Positions 48,301-58,702 of a DNA stretch of 64,000 nt are shown one piece after another. Where the stretch lies: NCBI GenBank assembly GCA_004369085.1, contig ML210186.1, forward strand, positions 1 to 64,000, in the 5' to 3' direction. The position numbers were made by a program, and so were the translations under genes. The DNA comes from Coprinopsis marcescibilis (Eukaryota; Basidiomycota; Agaricomycetes; Agaricales; Psathyrellaceae). The notes below the pieces were generated by a model. The model was not told the origin of the DNA. It made no database searches and worked only from the letters and a program-made list of their open reading frames with translations. Each line of letters starts with the position of its first letter. Positions within the stretch are counted from its first letter, which is position 1.

Positions 48301-48656
48301 ATCGTTGGTGTCATCATCGTCACATTTGTAACATTGACGCTGTTGTCAATACTAGTATTCTGCACCATGTTGCCCCCAACAACATTGATTTGTGAATCTT
48401 GCATTGTGATGGAGGCACCGGCCAATGTCCCGCTCGGCGCACAAGGTTCTGCCCGAATTCCACGATGATCAGGACACACTAATGAACACGGAATTTACGA
48501 CTCACCAGCCCCAGTCTTCCCCTGAGAAAGCCTCGACCCAATGTCCTCTCGATCCGATTTCCATGTCCTTAGAGTCTTGTGCAACAACTTGAACTGGGAA
48601 AATGTCAACGCTGTTGCTGGACACCTAGATCCAGAAATCAAACCTACCTTGTGCAT
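42327..48656 (-). CDS. NLR2: NACHT-TPR NLR-like protein with expanded repeat array
   Basis: Paralogue of NLR1 and the largest gene here: exons 48656-48648, 48593-48506, 48448-48284 and 48232-42327, giving 2055 aa. Exon number, the 9-nt first coding exon (MHK) and all intron phases match NLR1. The N-terminal motif GAS..DSQINVVGGNM occupies residues 43-60. The NACHT has Walker A AGSGKS (148-153) and Walker B FIVAIDALDE, followed by LLHLSVQEYLTQ. From about residue 644 to the end are about 28 TPR-like units, most of the form SLHNLA.HL..CKRY.DAI....EAI.IRRRL. Twenty of these form five copies of a four-unit block. It points toward NLR1 across 26 kb. Its 3' end lies 229 bp from the convergent gene at 41061. 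Repeat-rich NLR sensors in fungi often bind variable non-self cues; the ligand here is unknown. Confidence 0.92.
43103..45887 (-). repeat. five copies of a four-TPR block inside NLR2
   Basis: Block starts (minus strand) near 45887, 45330, 44770, 44218 and 43654, ending near 43103, give a period of 552-564 bp (184-188 aa). Each block has unit types C (LAYYL..CKRY..AIPFV), D (NLAFYLSRNGQ..SIEPSQEAV), A (NLACHLGECKRYEDAI) and B (QHANYLSN..HAEA..VVREAVDIRR) in fixed order. Same-type units from different blocks are more alike than neighbouring units, which marks higher-order amplification. Confidence 0.85.
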
Positions 48657-48854
48657 TAGATTCCTGATCCGTTGATTGTGTACGGGCTTCCAGAGTAGGT
48701 TCAGTCGTCTGAGAGACGACTATTATCGATGAACGATGATACAGGCGCTTCTGTCGCCGTGCTTAGTTCTGAGGCACAGCCTTTGACAGTTTTGATTCGA
48801 AACAACACTCAACCGGGATTCCCGGCCTTCTCAAGCATTTCCCTGGACATACTA

Positions 48855-49030
48855 CAGTCAAACCTGTCATAACCCATACCTGAGATAAGCCATAACCTCC
48901 AATAACCCATACCTTTGGGAGCTACCAAACCCAGATTTCACTGCCAAACCGACCTGTGATAACCCATAGTCGCCAATAACCCATACTTTTCCCGTCCACG
49001 GAGGGGTATGGCTTATCACAGGTTCGACTG
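48855..49030. mobile_element. 176-bp MITE with 26-bp terminal inverted repeats and TA target duplication
   Basis: Left terminus 48855-48880 and right terminus 49005-49030 are inverted repeats matching at 23 of 26 positions, with outer ends CAGTC[AG]AACCTGT. The element is flanked on both sides by TA (48853-48854 and 49031-49032), as for Tc1/mariner-type insertion. The inside is built of several AACCCATA-like segments and has no coding capacity. It lies about 200 bp upstream of the NLR2 start. A transposase source is not in the window. Confidence 0.85.
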
Positions 49031-49032
49031 TA

Positions 49033-50055
49033 GTAGGCGTCTGGTGACTCTGGTCTAATAAAGTCTAATACCCTTTTGTTGTTTCGTTGATCTTCGGCTC
49101 TTTCCTTGGCTCGGATTTCAGGTTGGATTTGACCACCTCAGAAACGGAGATATTCCATCAGAAATTGAGCCCTCCCTAGTAGAGTGTTATTAAAGTGTTA
49201 TTACGCACTATCATAAACGAACGAGATGAAACGACTTACTTAGAAAGCAGGCCCCTTATATACTGCTTCATGGACTGTGAAGAAGGCAAATCCCTCCAGG
49301 CTTCGCGTCGTCAGCGGAGTACGAACTTGATGATTTCCTGAATTCCTCTTGGAGTCGTTACTCCGGAGAACTTGGACGTTTGTTTTCAACTTTCAACCCC
49401 AGGCTTATACGCAAGATAGTTCCTGACCGCCCCAGCCACATTTTCCGCTCGGTGGGAACCTGGATCAGCCGGAAGAATGGCTGTCTGCCAAACCCCTGAA
49501 CCCCGACCAAGGTGCTCATGGAATTCATTAAACGTTGTGGCATCTATGGGGAATACTAAATGGAACTAACACATTGCTTTGGGACTGACCAAAGTTCTCC
49601 GACCGTCTCGTTGATAACGTATTGAGCTACCGTTACGGCTGTGATAAATTCCGTGCACCTGAGTTCAATTTCAGTTGTCCCTTGAGGCCTGAGGCCTGAG
49701 CAGCAAAAAATGTGAAAGTGTTCGTTCGTCTTCGTTTCTCCCGTACCTGGCGGAGTTGGGCATGTCACTTTCAAGCAAAGGGAGACTGAACGGACTTGTT
49801 CAAGTTGTTGCAGCTTGTTGCAGCATGTCAGTTTCGATCATCAACGCGGTAGCAACGTTATATCAACGTTTCTTCACAGCACCCCCGTATTTATACAGCC
49901 CAATTTACCTTTGTGGGTTATATACGCTGTACACCTGCGTCTCACTGCTCACTTCCGGCGTCATCGATCATCGACCGCCCTCCTTTTCTCTGTCTCCAGC
50001 TTGAAGTTTCTTTTCATCCTTTGTAGCTAAAGCTATCAGTCCCATTCGAGTGACG
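49033..50055. other. intergenic with possible minus-strand gene remnant
   Basis: Between 49774 and 49379 the minus strand shows two protein-like pieces in different frames: one containing ITAVTVAQYVINETVGELW, then one containing ATTFNEFHEHLGRGSG and RAENVAGAVRNYLAYK before a stop. No start and no clean splice links them. No family is recognised. They may be a decayed gene. Confidence 0.3.
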
Positions 50056-50952
50056 ATGAGTAAAGTACGCTGGACGCAAAAGGACGAAGTGCGTACCCTG
50101 TTTGGAGTGACGCAAGAACTCACGCGCTAATCGACATCTTCCCCGTTGATCTCATCATTTACCATGCTCTCTACAGGACTCCAATCGGCTTCCAGAAGGC
50201 GTCAAACGAGTGGCATACGACGCTGATAGCTCGAAATATACGTTCAAAGATAGAAAGGGCACTTTGTATACCAATGATGCTGGAGACCAGTATGGTCACC
50301 TCAAGCCTATCCTAAATCCCGCCAAGAAAGTGGAAACCGAGCGGCCAGAAGCGTTCAATCAAACGGATGGTGAGTGCGGTGTGCGACAAATGCGATGCCA
50401 ATCTAACCAGCAAATTATCCGACATCAGGACAAGAACGATACATCCCTCAAGATCGAAGCCCTTTAGTTGACGATTCCGACTCTGACTCTGAAATACCTT
50501 CTGCGCCAGCCCCCAAGTCATTCCAAGAAATGCTCTCACCAGAGTTCATTGCCCCTCCGCCACCCATGCGCGAAGAAGGCCAATCTAGATCGAAGTCAGG
50601 ATCATCCTTCTCCAACTTCGCTGCCCGTATCAGCCCGACAAAGTCCAGATTTTCTCGGGATGAAACCCAGGGCGAAGGAATAGGGCCCAGTTCTAGCCCC
50701 CGTTCCGTCGGTTTCGCCGATGCCGTTCGCAAGTCTGCACTCCCAAAGATGCAGGGCGTGGTGCACAGCCTGAAACGCTCCGTAACATCTGCTACGAGGA
50801 GCAAGTCCTTTGGGAGTGGAAGGAACAGGGCGCTGTCGTCGAGCAATACGAGGGCCTCGGTGGATGGAGCTAACTTCCCGGCTGGCTCGAAATTTCATGA
50901 ATTAGAAGATGATGAGGAGCGGCTTTTGCGGAAACGTTCGCAGGAGGATTAA
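50056..50952 (+). CDS. conserved fungal protein with RLPEGVKRVAYDAD motif
   Basis: Exons 50056-50088, 50177-50369 and 50429-50952 encode 249 aa. The N-terminus reads WTQKDEDSNRLPEGVKRVAY and then YDADSSKYTFKDRKGTLY, a pattern recurring in many fungal proteins that databases sometimes label as LysM/CBM50-like. No LysM repeat or signal peptide is visible, so the name is not used. The rest is Ser/Pro/Lys rich and disordered, with an acidic patch (DDSDSDSEIP), a PPPP turn and a charged C-terminus (HELEDDEERLLRKRSQ). It is probably cytosolic or nuclear. Function is unknown; coding status is well supported by clean splice joins and an uninterrupted last exon. Confidence 0.8.
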
Positions 50953-51194
50953 ACATTAAGACACGGAAAGAATGGATTACTAGGAAAATACCAAATTTGT
51001 ACATCTGTGCGGCGATACCTACTATAACTATTGAGGCCTTGAGGTCACTGGAAAAGTTGTGAGCGCCTGCCACATTACTATCAGCCACAGCGTCCGATCA
51101 AATACATTGGACGGCGCTCTGTCCCGACTGACTTTTAAGTTTCGTCACGACTTCGACCTTCCTTTGTACCCTTACCGGCTCTTCTGTATCTGAC

Positions 51195-52677
51195 ATGCCT
51201 CGTCTAAAGGGTTCCAAGAGATCGAAGGGAAAGTCACAGAAAAGTGGCGCGGACGAGTTTAGCGTGCCAACCGAGGAGCAATGGGAGGAAATGAAGACTT
51301 ATTCGTCTTTTATAGGTCTGTCTTCTTCATTCATTTAGCAAATGATTCACTGTTTAATCCAACCCCTTTTCCAACGCATAGTTGGGGAAGATAACGAGTT
51401 TATGCGCGGCCAGATGTAAGCTTCATTCTGCGTTCAACCAATGTACGCCACCATGCCCAACATCGAAATCGTGCTTGATTCTAGTGCGACTGTGCTTCCC
51501 AATGGGCACTCCCCAGGATCAGACATTCAGCAACACGAATACTGGGTTGGGAAAATCAAAGGCATCCGCGCTTTTGAGAACGCTGAGGATGACACCAACG
51601 ATGTGCGTTTGCTTCAGGGTATGTTGGCGCTGGATGTTGACGCTAATCGATTTAGGAATAGGTCTGGGTGAAAGTGCAATGGTATTATGATGCCAAAGAC
51701 GTTGCTGGTGTCATCAAGTCGTTGTGAGTTGTTACCAACGTCCTGGACGACCAAACGCGGTAGGATTCTAAACTTCGAATTCAAAGCGATACCAAATCAA
51801 CCGGCAAATACGAACGGTTCCTCTCCTCTGAGCACCACGATTTCGTTAACCCAGAAGCATTCAATGGTACTGTCCACAGCCCACAGACCTTTTTTGAGAC
51901 TCACGCGTTATTTCAGAGATCGTCACAGTCACCGATTTGCGGGACGAAGACCCTGAGCAACCCTACATCGGGAACGACCAGTTTTACATGCGCTACGCGA
52001 TAGAACGTCAAGCACGACGGCTCAAAGTTCGTCAACATACCTCAGGACCTGATACCCTCGTGAATGACGTTCCAACCCTCCAGCCCAAACCAGAGAATAC
52101 ATGCATATGCCACAAACCATATGTTCCACACGATGAAACTACAGTCATGCATTTCTGCCCTCGGCCAACTTGCCGGAAATGGTTCCACCAAGTTTGCCTC
52201 ATAAACAATAAATCAGCCAAGTCCTGTTCTCAACAGGCGCGGGGGTTGCGGTTACTGGCCACCTCGCCGGACGACGAGGAGCCCGAGTCATTACATGACA
52301 AGATACCCATGCCCCCCTCGAAACGGACACGCCGGGCATCCTTACAGTATGAGAAGGCGGCAGAATCGGACGAAACAGATTCAGCTGTTTCGTTTGCACT
52401 GGCCGCGATGCCTATTCGTTTGGTTTTTGTTGCGCAACAACCCATTGTACGCGGAGCGTCGTACGAAAAGGGTGGTGTGTCGGGGAACGTGAAAGCCGTC
52501 GTAGCGGCAAGGAGGTTGGTGTACAACTCCCTCGCAGGGAAGGGTATACCAGAGGACTGGGAAGACATGGTATTGGGGCAGATCAGTCCTATTACGTTGG
52601 ACGATTGTCTCGTGAAAATCAAGCGCAAGCGCGTTCTTCCGTCCCTGCTATGTCCAGATTGCCATAGTGCGATTTGA
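51195..52677 (+). CDS. BAH-PHD chromatin-reader protein with a split PHD finger
   Basis: Likely nuclear reader of modified histones. Six exons: 51195-51315, 51382-51415, 51485-51602, 51662-51723, 51787-51866 and 51917-52677, giving 391 aa. A Lys/Ser-rich start is followed by a BAH domain: EYWVGKIKGIR, VWVKVQWYYDAKDVAGVIKS, KYERFLSSEHHDFVNPEAF and VTDLRDEDPEQPYIGNDQFY. A PHD-like zinc finger then begins CICHKPY, HFC, TCRKWFHQVC. The last ligand pair CPDC appears only at the extreme C-terminus, about 150 residues later, after a charged insert containing PPSKRTRRASL. Intron 4 (51724-51786) was chosen because it alone keeps KSFDTKSTGKYERF in frame. Targets are unknown. Confidence 0.88.
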
Positions 52678-53428
52678 TTTTCATTGTTTTCAGCTGGAGC
52701 TTTTTTGGAACTGCTTTAGGGTTGGGTTGAAATTTGCTTCCAACTGTTCCATGACAAGTTTCCTGTGTGAATTTTGTGTAGATTTTTGCTTTGCTGCAGT
52801 TACCAAGTGTACCATCCTTGTACCTTCCGGCGAATGGTAAATGTAATATTCGACGTTGAGTGTAACGGCCTCTTGATGCGTGCAAATCTGAAATGGAACA
52901 CAGGAAATGCATGGCATTGGTTTGTTTGTAGGTACTGAATCATATTTTTAAGTGTTTTAACGTGAAGGTTGTGGAGTAGGCGACTATTGCAAAGAGGAAT
53001 GGAGTCTTTTCGACATACTCGAAGCACCTTGAAGAGAGCAGAGAATCAGTATTGGAAGAAGACTAAAAGTCGAAAACCGAAAAGAATAGTGTATGTCAGA
53101 ATTGCAGAAGTTTGATCATCAAAGAGATCGCTCTCTAAGACTGTTGAGCTTGATATGTGATATTGTTATTCATCATAGACACCAAGCAGAATAAAAGCCG
53201 TCAAGAACGAATGTTGTACTCACCGTTTATCTTCGATGCCAGGAGGTGGTTGTGGTGAAGAGCAGAACGGTGAAGAAAAAGCCGTTATGACCAAAAAGAA
53301 ATCGAGTTCAATCTCCGTTTGAAATCAAGGGGTCTTCCCGGCCCGAGTGCCACCATGTCAGCAAGAAGGAGTCATACCGAGTTGCTCTCGTTGCTTCGAC
53401 TCCGAGCTCATTACGCTTCTCACTCGAC
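52678..53428. other. intergenic upstream of UPF3
   Basis: No gene seen. It contains the BAH-PHD 3' UTR and the UPF3 promoter. Confidence 0.5.
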
Positions 53429-55282
53429 ATGCCTGGGGCGATGTCCACGGCTCAGTCTACACCAGCAAAGACGAGGAAAGAGAAGGAAAGGGAACGTCGC
53501 GAGAAAGCTGCCCAACAACAAAGCAATGAACGGTTGAAGACCGTCGTCCGGCGTCTTCCCCCAAATCTACCCGAAGATACCTTTTGGCAGACAGTCACTC
53601 CCTGGGTGACAGAAGAGACTGCATCATGGAAAGTCTACTATGCTGGAAAATTCAAGAAACGGTACAGCGATATTACACCCTGGTGATGTCTGTTGTGATT
53701 GATCCACGATTGCGCAGAGAGAACAAGGAGAATATACCTTCCAGAGCGTATATTGCATTCAAGAATGACGAAGTGCTGGCCAAATTCAGTCACGATTTCG
53801 ACGGACATTTATTCAAGGATAAAGCGGGTATGTCCTTTCTGCTAATCCAATCTATAAACGCTCCGAAGTGTTGATGAACCTCGCTGTTGCAGGGAACGAA
53901 TCCTATGCCATCGTCGAGTTTGCGCCATATCAGAAGGTCCCTTCGGAGAAACGAAAGCCAGACAACAAAAACGCAACCATTGAAAAAGGTATTCCACTTT
54001 TATGATCCCTCCTTGTTCCAATCTAATCAGAGTTAATGTTTTCAGACGACGATTACATTTCGTTCATCGAGTCTCTCAACGCGCCCACAAGTAGTGAACC
54101 TGTCACAATCGACTCACTCCGTATGTCGTTAGCACCGCTTTGCACTGCTCACGTTAATCGAACGCAATATAAGTCGCTGCAACCCGCCCTCCTTCGCCTC
54201 CAAAGACGACCCCGCTCCTCGAAGCGCTCAAAGCGGAAAAGTCAGCCCAGAAGGATAAAGAAGCGATTTTGAGAAATCACGCCCACTACAAGGACCCAGC
54301 AAGCGCTATTGCCGCTGGTGCAAATGGACCACCGCTCTCGCGCAAGGAAGAAAAGAAGAGAGCAGCTGTAGCGCAAGCTCAAGCTATCCCACCACAGGCT
54401 GCTAAACAGCAACCTACACCGCAACAGCCCGCCGCCACATCTAGCAAGAAAGCGAAGAAGCAGGCTAAAGAAGCAGCGGCACAAGCCCAAAAGGCGGGAC
54501 CCGCTCCCAAAGGTGCAAACCCTATGGTTGCGGCGCCATCTGAAGGAAAAGGAGCAAACGTCAATCCAACTCCCGCTCAAATCTCGAAGCAAGCCCGTCT
54601 ACAAGCTAAGCAACAGGCCAAGGCTGAGGCAATGAAACAAGCTGCTGCTGCTGCTGCTGCTGCTGCCCCAGCGCCACAGATCACAATAGCTGCTCGGCCG
54701 CCACCTCATGCTGCTCCTCAGGTTACTCCTCCCAATGCTCCTCAGGCAACTCCTGCCAATGGTGCCGCTTCTACTGCACCGTCTCCCAGACGAATTAGGC
54801 CTGTAATCAGTGGAAGGCAGTTTGAAGCTGCAATGGCAGGCGTAGGAGGATCTGCACGGCCCAAACGAGAGAAAGGACCAGCTCCAGCTGCCCAGCCCAT
54901 CAATGCGCCCGTACAACCTAATTCGATACCACAAGGTCATACTGCACCTGCCCCCAGCGGACCTCCATCCCCAGCCAAGTCCAGAGGCGCTCGCCACGGA
55001 CGAGGAGGCGGACCTCCACCTGTACACGCACTCACCGCAGGTCCCTCCGTCCCAGTGGTTGCTAATCCCGGACCTGTTGTCAACGGAAAGGCTCCGCCAA
55101 TGATCTTGCAGAGGAATCCTTCCGCTGCCCGTTCTCCACAAGCTACGCCTGGAGTGATTGTCCCCCCTCATGTAGTGCCTCCCGTCGTCCCCCCTGTTGA
55201 GCATGGCAGGGGACGCGGAGGAGGTAGAGGCCGCGGGCGAGGCCGTGGTGGACCACCCAGAGGAGGAGCCAGGGGTGGCTAG
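53429..55282 (+). CDS. UPF3: nonsense-mediated mRNA decay factor UPF3
   Basis: Links the exon junction complex or the terminating ribosome to UPF2/UPF1. Exons 53429-53661, 53718-53827, 53893-53988, 54046-54120 and 54174-55282 encode 540 aa; an in-frame ATG at 53441 would give 536. The Smg4/UPF3 RNP-like domain covers about residues 28-185: LKTVVRRLPPNLPEDTFWQ, IPSRAYIAFKNDEVLAKFSHDFDGHLF, YAIVEFAPYQKVP and DDDYISFIESL. After it the protein is low complexity, with alternating Ala/Gln/Lys, nine alanines in a row, Pro-rich segments and a final Arg/Gly (RGG-like) tail that could bind RNA. The 3' 1.1-kb exon encodes all the disordered part. The call is firm from the domain. Confidence 0.93.
54641..54664 (+). 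repeat. (GCT)8 repeat coding polyalanine
   Basis: Eight GCT codons followed by GCC in the UPF3 disordered region. A likely slippage-prone tract. Confidence 0.85.
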
Positions 55283-55934
55283 CCTCATACTTCGTAGGTA
55301 TAGTCAACGACAAAGGTGCGAGTGTTCACTGCTCCTCTATATGATGATTTGCTTATGGTCATGACAGTAAAGTAGACTTACAAGTGAATATTGGCAACCT
55401 GCCAATGATTATCCCGATGGTTGTGAGATCGGAATAGGCTTTTATCAGACGGGCATTTCTGATGAGCGCTGTTCTGGTCTTCCTCATGTGTGTTTGCTCA
55501 GAACGCTCAGCTCTCTTCTGATGTTGCGTCCGGACCTGGAGGTGACCTTGCAGGATCTAGCGGTACCAGATGTACTGGTAGAGCCAGTTATTATCCTGCA
55601 TGATGGCCTCAAGTTCTGGTATGATAGGTCGTCCTCTCGGTGGCTACGATGTCTTCCTCCTCCGTCCTGGAAAAGTAGCTACTTATACCTCCAGCTATGC
55701 CTTTGATATAAATGTACTCTGTCTTCTCATCGAATTGCTCTCTTCGATGATGCATTGGATGTCAACTCTGATTTCTCCGCCCTTGGTCAACTTTTAGGGG
55801 CAAACTCTACCGTGGTAAAACTGAGCACAGCCATCTTTGTGCTTGGCGTCTCATTGTGCGATGACCGTGACTAGTTTGACTAGTGCCAGTGTTCTCTCAC
55901 CCCGAGTCTATTAACCCACCAACACACGACAGTT
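55283..55934. other. intergenic between UPF3 and SYF2
   Basis: Short frames only. Contains the UPF3 3' UTR and the SYF2 promoter. Confidence 0.5.
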
Positions 55935-57360
55935 ATGCCTCCACGAAAGAAGAAAGGCGGAAAGAAAGCTGCGACGACAGCGCCTAAAGCTGTCATTGAT
56001 GATGTGCCTTCCGCGGAGGACCAAATGAACGTCGACACGGAAGAAGCTGCACTGGTAGAGGCACAGGCTTCGACGTCGAGCGGGGGTGGTGTTGTCGAGT
56101 CGGTTAAGCAGGTCGCTAGTAATGTGGTACATGAAGCGGAGATGGTGGTAGAGCATGCGGTGGAGAAGGTCGCTGACGTTGCTGGAGCGGCGGAGGAATT
56201 TGTCGAGGAAATGACTATGGTTGGGGTCGAGAGTAACACCAGTGGAAAGTCCAGTGAGAGTGCGACGCCGGGAGGTGCGCCGACTGTGCAGGAGAGCTTG
56301 TCGGTGGATGCTGAGGACGACGGTTCGAGACAGCCTAGTCAGGGTGCAGAGGGCGAGGCGAAGCAAAAGTTGACAATGGAGGAAAGGAGGGCGAGGATGG
56401 AGGAGTTGCGCAAGAGGATGGTGTGTATTTTTTCTATGCTATGTGGTTAATACTAATGACAACGATTGCAGGCTGCTGGAACTAAAGCAAATAAACAAGC
56501 TTTGTCGGAAGAAACTGCCAAGGCCAAGCTCACCGCTAGAGAGCTTGCACGGCTAGACCGACAACGAAAACTTGCTGAGACGTTGCGGTTGAAGGCTGAT
56601 GCGGAGGATAGAGGAGAGGATGTTGAAAGGAAGAAGAACTGGGAGTACACGATCGAAGAGAACGATGAGTGGGAGAAGAAGTTGTCGCGGAAGAAGAGGA
56701 GAGCAGATTTCGAGTTCCATGGTATGCTCTACTCAACACGCAATGCTTTCAAGTGATATAGGCTGACATGCGTTGCAGATGATGCGCACGCTGCAAGACG
56801 GAGATACAAGAAGGACTTGGACCTCATCAAACCAGATCTCGAGGCGTATAACCAGCAAAAAGCTGTGGCGATGGGCTCCGGTTCTTCCAACGCCTTGACC
56901 AACTTCAGTTCCACAAGCGTAGCTTCTTCATCGGCTGTACAGGTCGTGTCACAAGAACAGCAGCTTGCTGCCGAGAATCTATACCGCAACGCGAATACGC
57001 TTATTTATGGCGACAATAAGCCTTCGGACGATGCTATCGATCGTGTTGTTGGTAAGATCAACAAAGAGTATGTGGCTATCTCTCCCCGGCATCGATCCAG
57101 GTCTAACGTATCGTTTAGTATTGACAAGAAGGCCAAGTTCCATCGGAAGCGTGTTAACGAGGACGAAGGTGATATCACCTACATCAATGAGCACAATAGG
57201 GTGTTCAACAAAAAGGTACATTTCCAAACATACTCATTTCCAAACATACTCTTTCACCAAGTCATCGCCCTAACATTTCTGCTCACTCTAGATTGCCCGG
57301 TACTACGACAAGTATACTGCCGAGATCAGGGCAAGCTTCGAACGGGGTACAGCTCTTTGA
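55935..57360 (+). CDS. SYF2: pre-mRNA splicing factor SYF2
   Basis: Component of the Prp19/NineTeen complex associated with the active spliceosome. Exons 55935-56420, 56472-56721, 56779-57067, 57119-57215 and 57292-57360 encode 396 aa. The N-terminal 150 residues are Lys-rich and then acidic and disordered. The SYF2 domain starts at RARMEELRKRM and includes WEYTIEENDEWEKKLSRKK, RRYKKDLDLIKPDLEAYNQQ, LIYGDNKPSDDAIDRVV, KKAKFHRKR and DITYINEHNRVFNKKIARYY. The protein ends shortly after FERGTAL, as usual for the family. Intron 4 contains a perfect 16-bp tandem duplication (57220-57251). It is transcribed in the same direction as its neighbours UPF3 and the DJ-1 gene. Confidence 0.95.
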
Positions 57361-57610
57361 CCTTTGGGTTTATCTACAACCTTTGCTTTTCAAGATGTGT
57401 ACACTGTATGTATTATAGACACCTGCCGGCATTTAATCTACGTGTTGGTTGTAATTCGGCTAGATTATTCCTCGATGTATCCTTTGGACCCTTGCAACTA
57501 GTCCAAAGTTCTCAGTGACGTCATAAAGTGTTCAGGAGCATTCCAGTGGATACATCTTGCCCTCACAGTACTGACCATCAACCTCTGCACAACATCCCAA
57601 GAGCGTTCAG

Positions 57611-58531
57611 ATGCCTTCAGCTCTCGTACTTATCGCAGATGGAACTGAAGAAATGGAATTGTACGCACAACTAGTCTTCCCATCCTCGCCACTTGATGCT
57701 GATCTCGTAGTATTGTTTTACGCTTACTCTCTCCAGCACGATAACCTATGATACCCTCGTTCGAGCAGGTGTAAAAACCACCTCAGCATTTATTCCTGCA
57801 GACGCCAGCAGCTTCATCAGGAGTATCAGTCCACCTGTAGCCAAAGGATCGCGAGGGATAAACATCATGCCTGATACATACCTCGATGCAGCTGAATGCG
57901 GGCCTGTACGTTCATTGGCCCACCTCCTTCCATTTTACTAAGATACGTTGTGCGCTAGGACAAACACGACCTTCTGGTCGTCCCAGGAGGAGCAATCGGA
58001 GCAGCGACAATGTCTTCCAACTCCACCGTTCAGAAGCTGGTGCAGGACTACATTGCGAGTGGCAAGTATGTCGGGATGATCTGTGCAGGTGAGCTCAACC
58101 TCCATCCTTAGTTCGAGGGAACCACCGACTTGAAGCTTCTGATGTTTTCGTTGGCGCAGGGAGCTTAACGGCGAAGACATCGAAACTCGCTCGACAGCCG
58201 CTCACATCGCATCCGAGCGTAAGGGCCGAACTTGAAGAGGGTAAGCCAATCGCGCTGTCTTGGCTTAGTATTCGAGAGTGATAGATCTCTCGTAGATTTT
58301 GAATATTCAGATGAACCGGTCGTCGTGTCAGGGAATCTTGTAACAAGGTACGTATGTTTTATTATTCTGCCCCACCCGTTTAATGAGCGTTAACTCTCCG
58401 CGTGTGTACGTAGTCGTGGTCCTGGAACGACATTCCCGTTCGCCTTGACTCTCGTGGAGTTGCTATGTGGAAAGGAGAAGAGAGAGCAAGTCCGAGCTCC
58501 GATGGTTTTTCCACCAGGGACGCCATTCTAG
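57611..58531 (+). CDS. DJ-1/PfpI family protein
   Basis: Small cytosolic protein of the class-I glutamine amidotransferase-like fold; family members act as glyoxalase/deglycase or oxidative-stress sensors. Six exons: 57611-57660, 57737-57905, 57959-58088, 58160-58240, 58296-58347 and 58414-58531, giving 199 aa, the standard length. The N-terminal strand [17 protein letters not shown] supplies the conserved Glu (E16). The nucleophile elbow VGMICAGS places the reactive Cys at residue 115. The SHPSVR segment that follows corresponds to the region holding the conserved His. The tail [20 protein letters not shown] matches the closing helix. Spacing and residues fit the DJ-1 branch rather than the Hsp31 branch. 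Catalytic activity is not proven by sequence. Confidence 0.93.
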
Positions 58532-58702
58532 CGCGCGGAAGTTTGAATAAACCTGAAATGCATACTACATACATGGTTTGGGTAAATTGAAAGAAAAGAG
58601 CTCAAGATTAGAATTTGAAAGATATCGAAGGAAATCTACCGTAACGTTTACAACAAAAGTATCACTACTAACACGAACAAGACGGTCCATAACAAGAATG
58701 CA

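Noticed and set aside
54242..55288. Long minus-strand frames opposite UPF3 exon 5
   Set aside because: They result from the Ala/Gly/Pro-rich GC-biased coding strand; the plus-strand product continues the UPF3 domain through clean splices.
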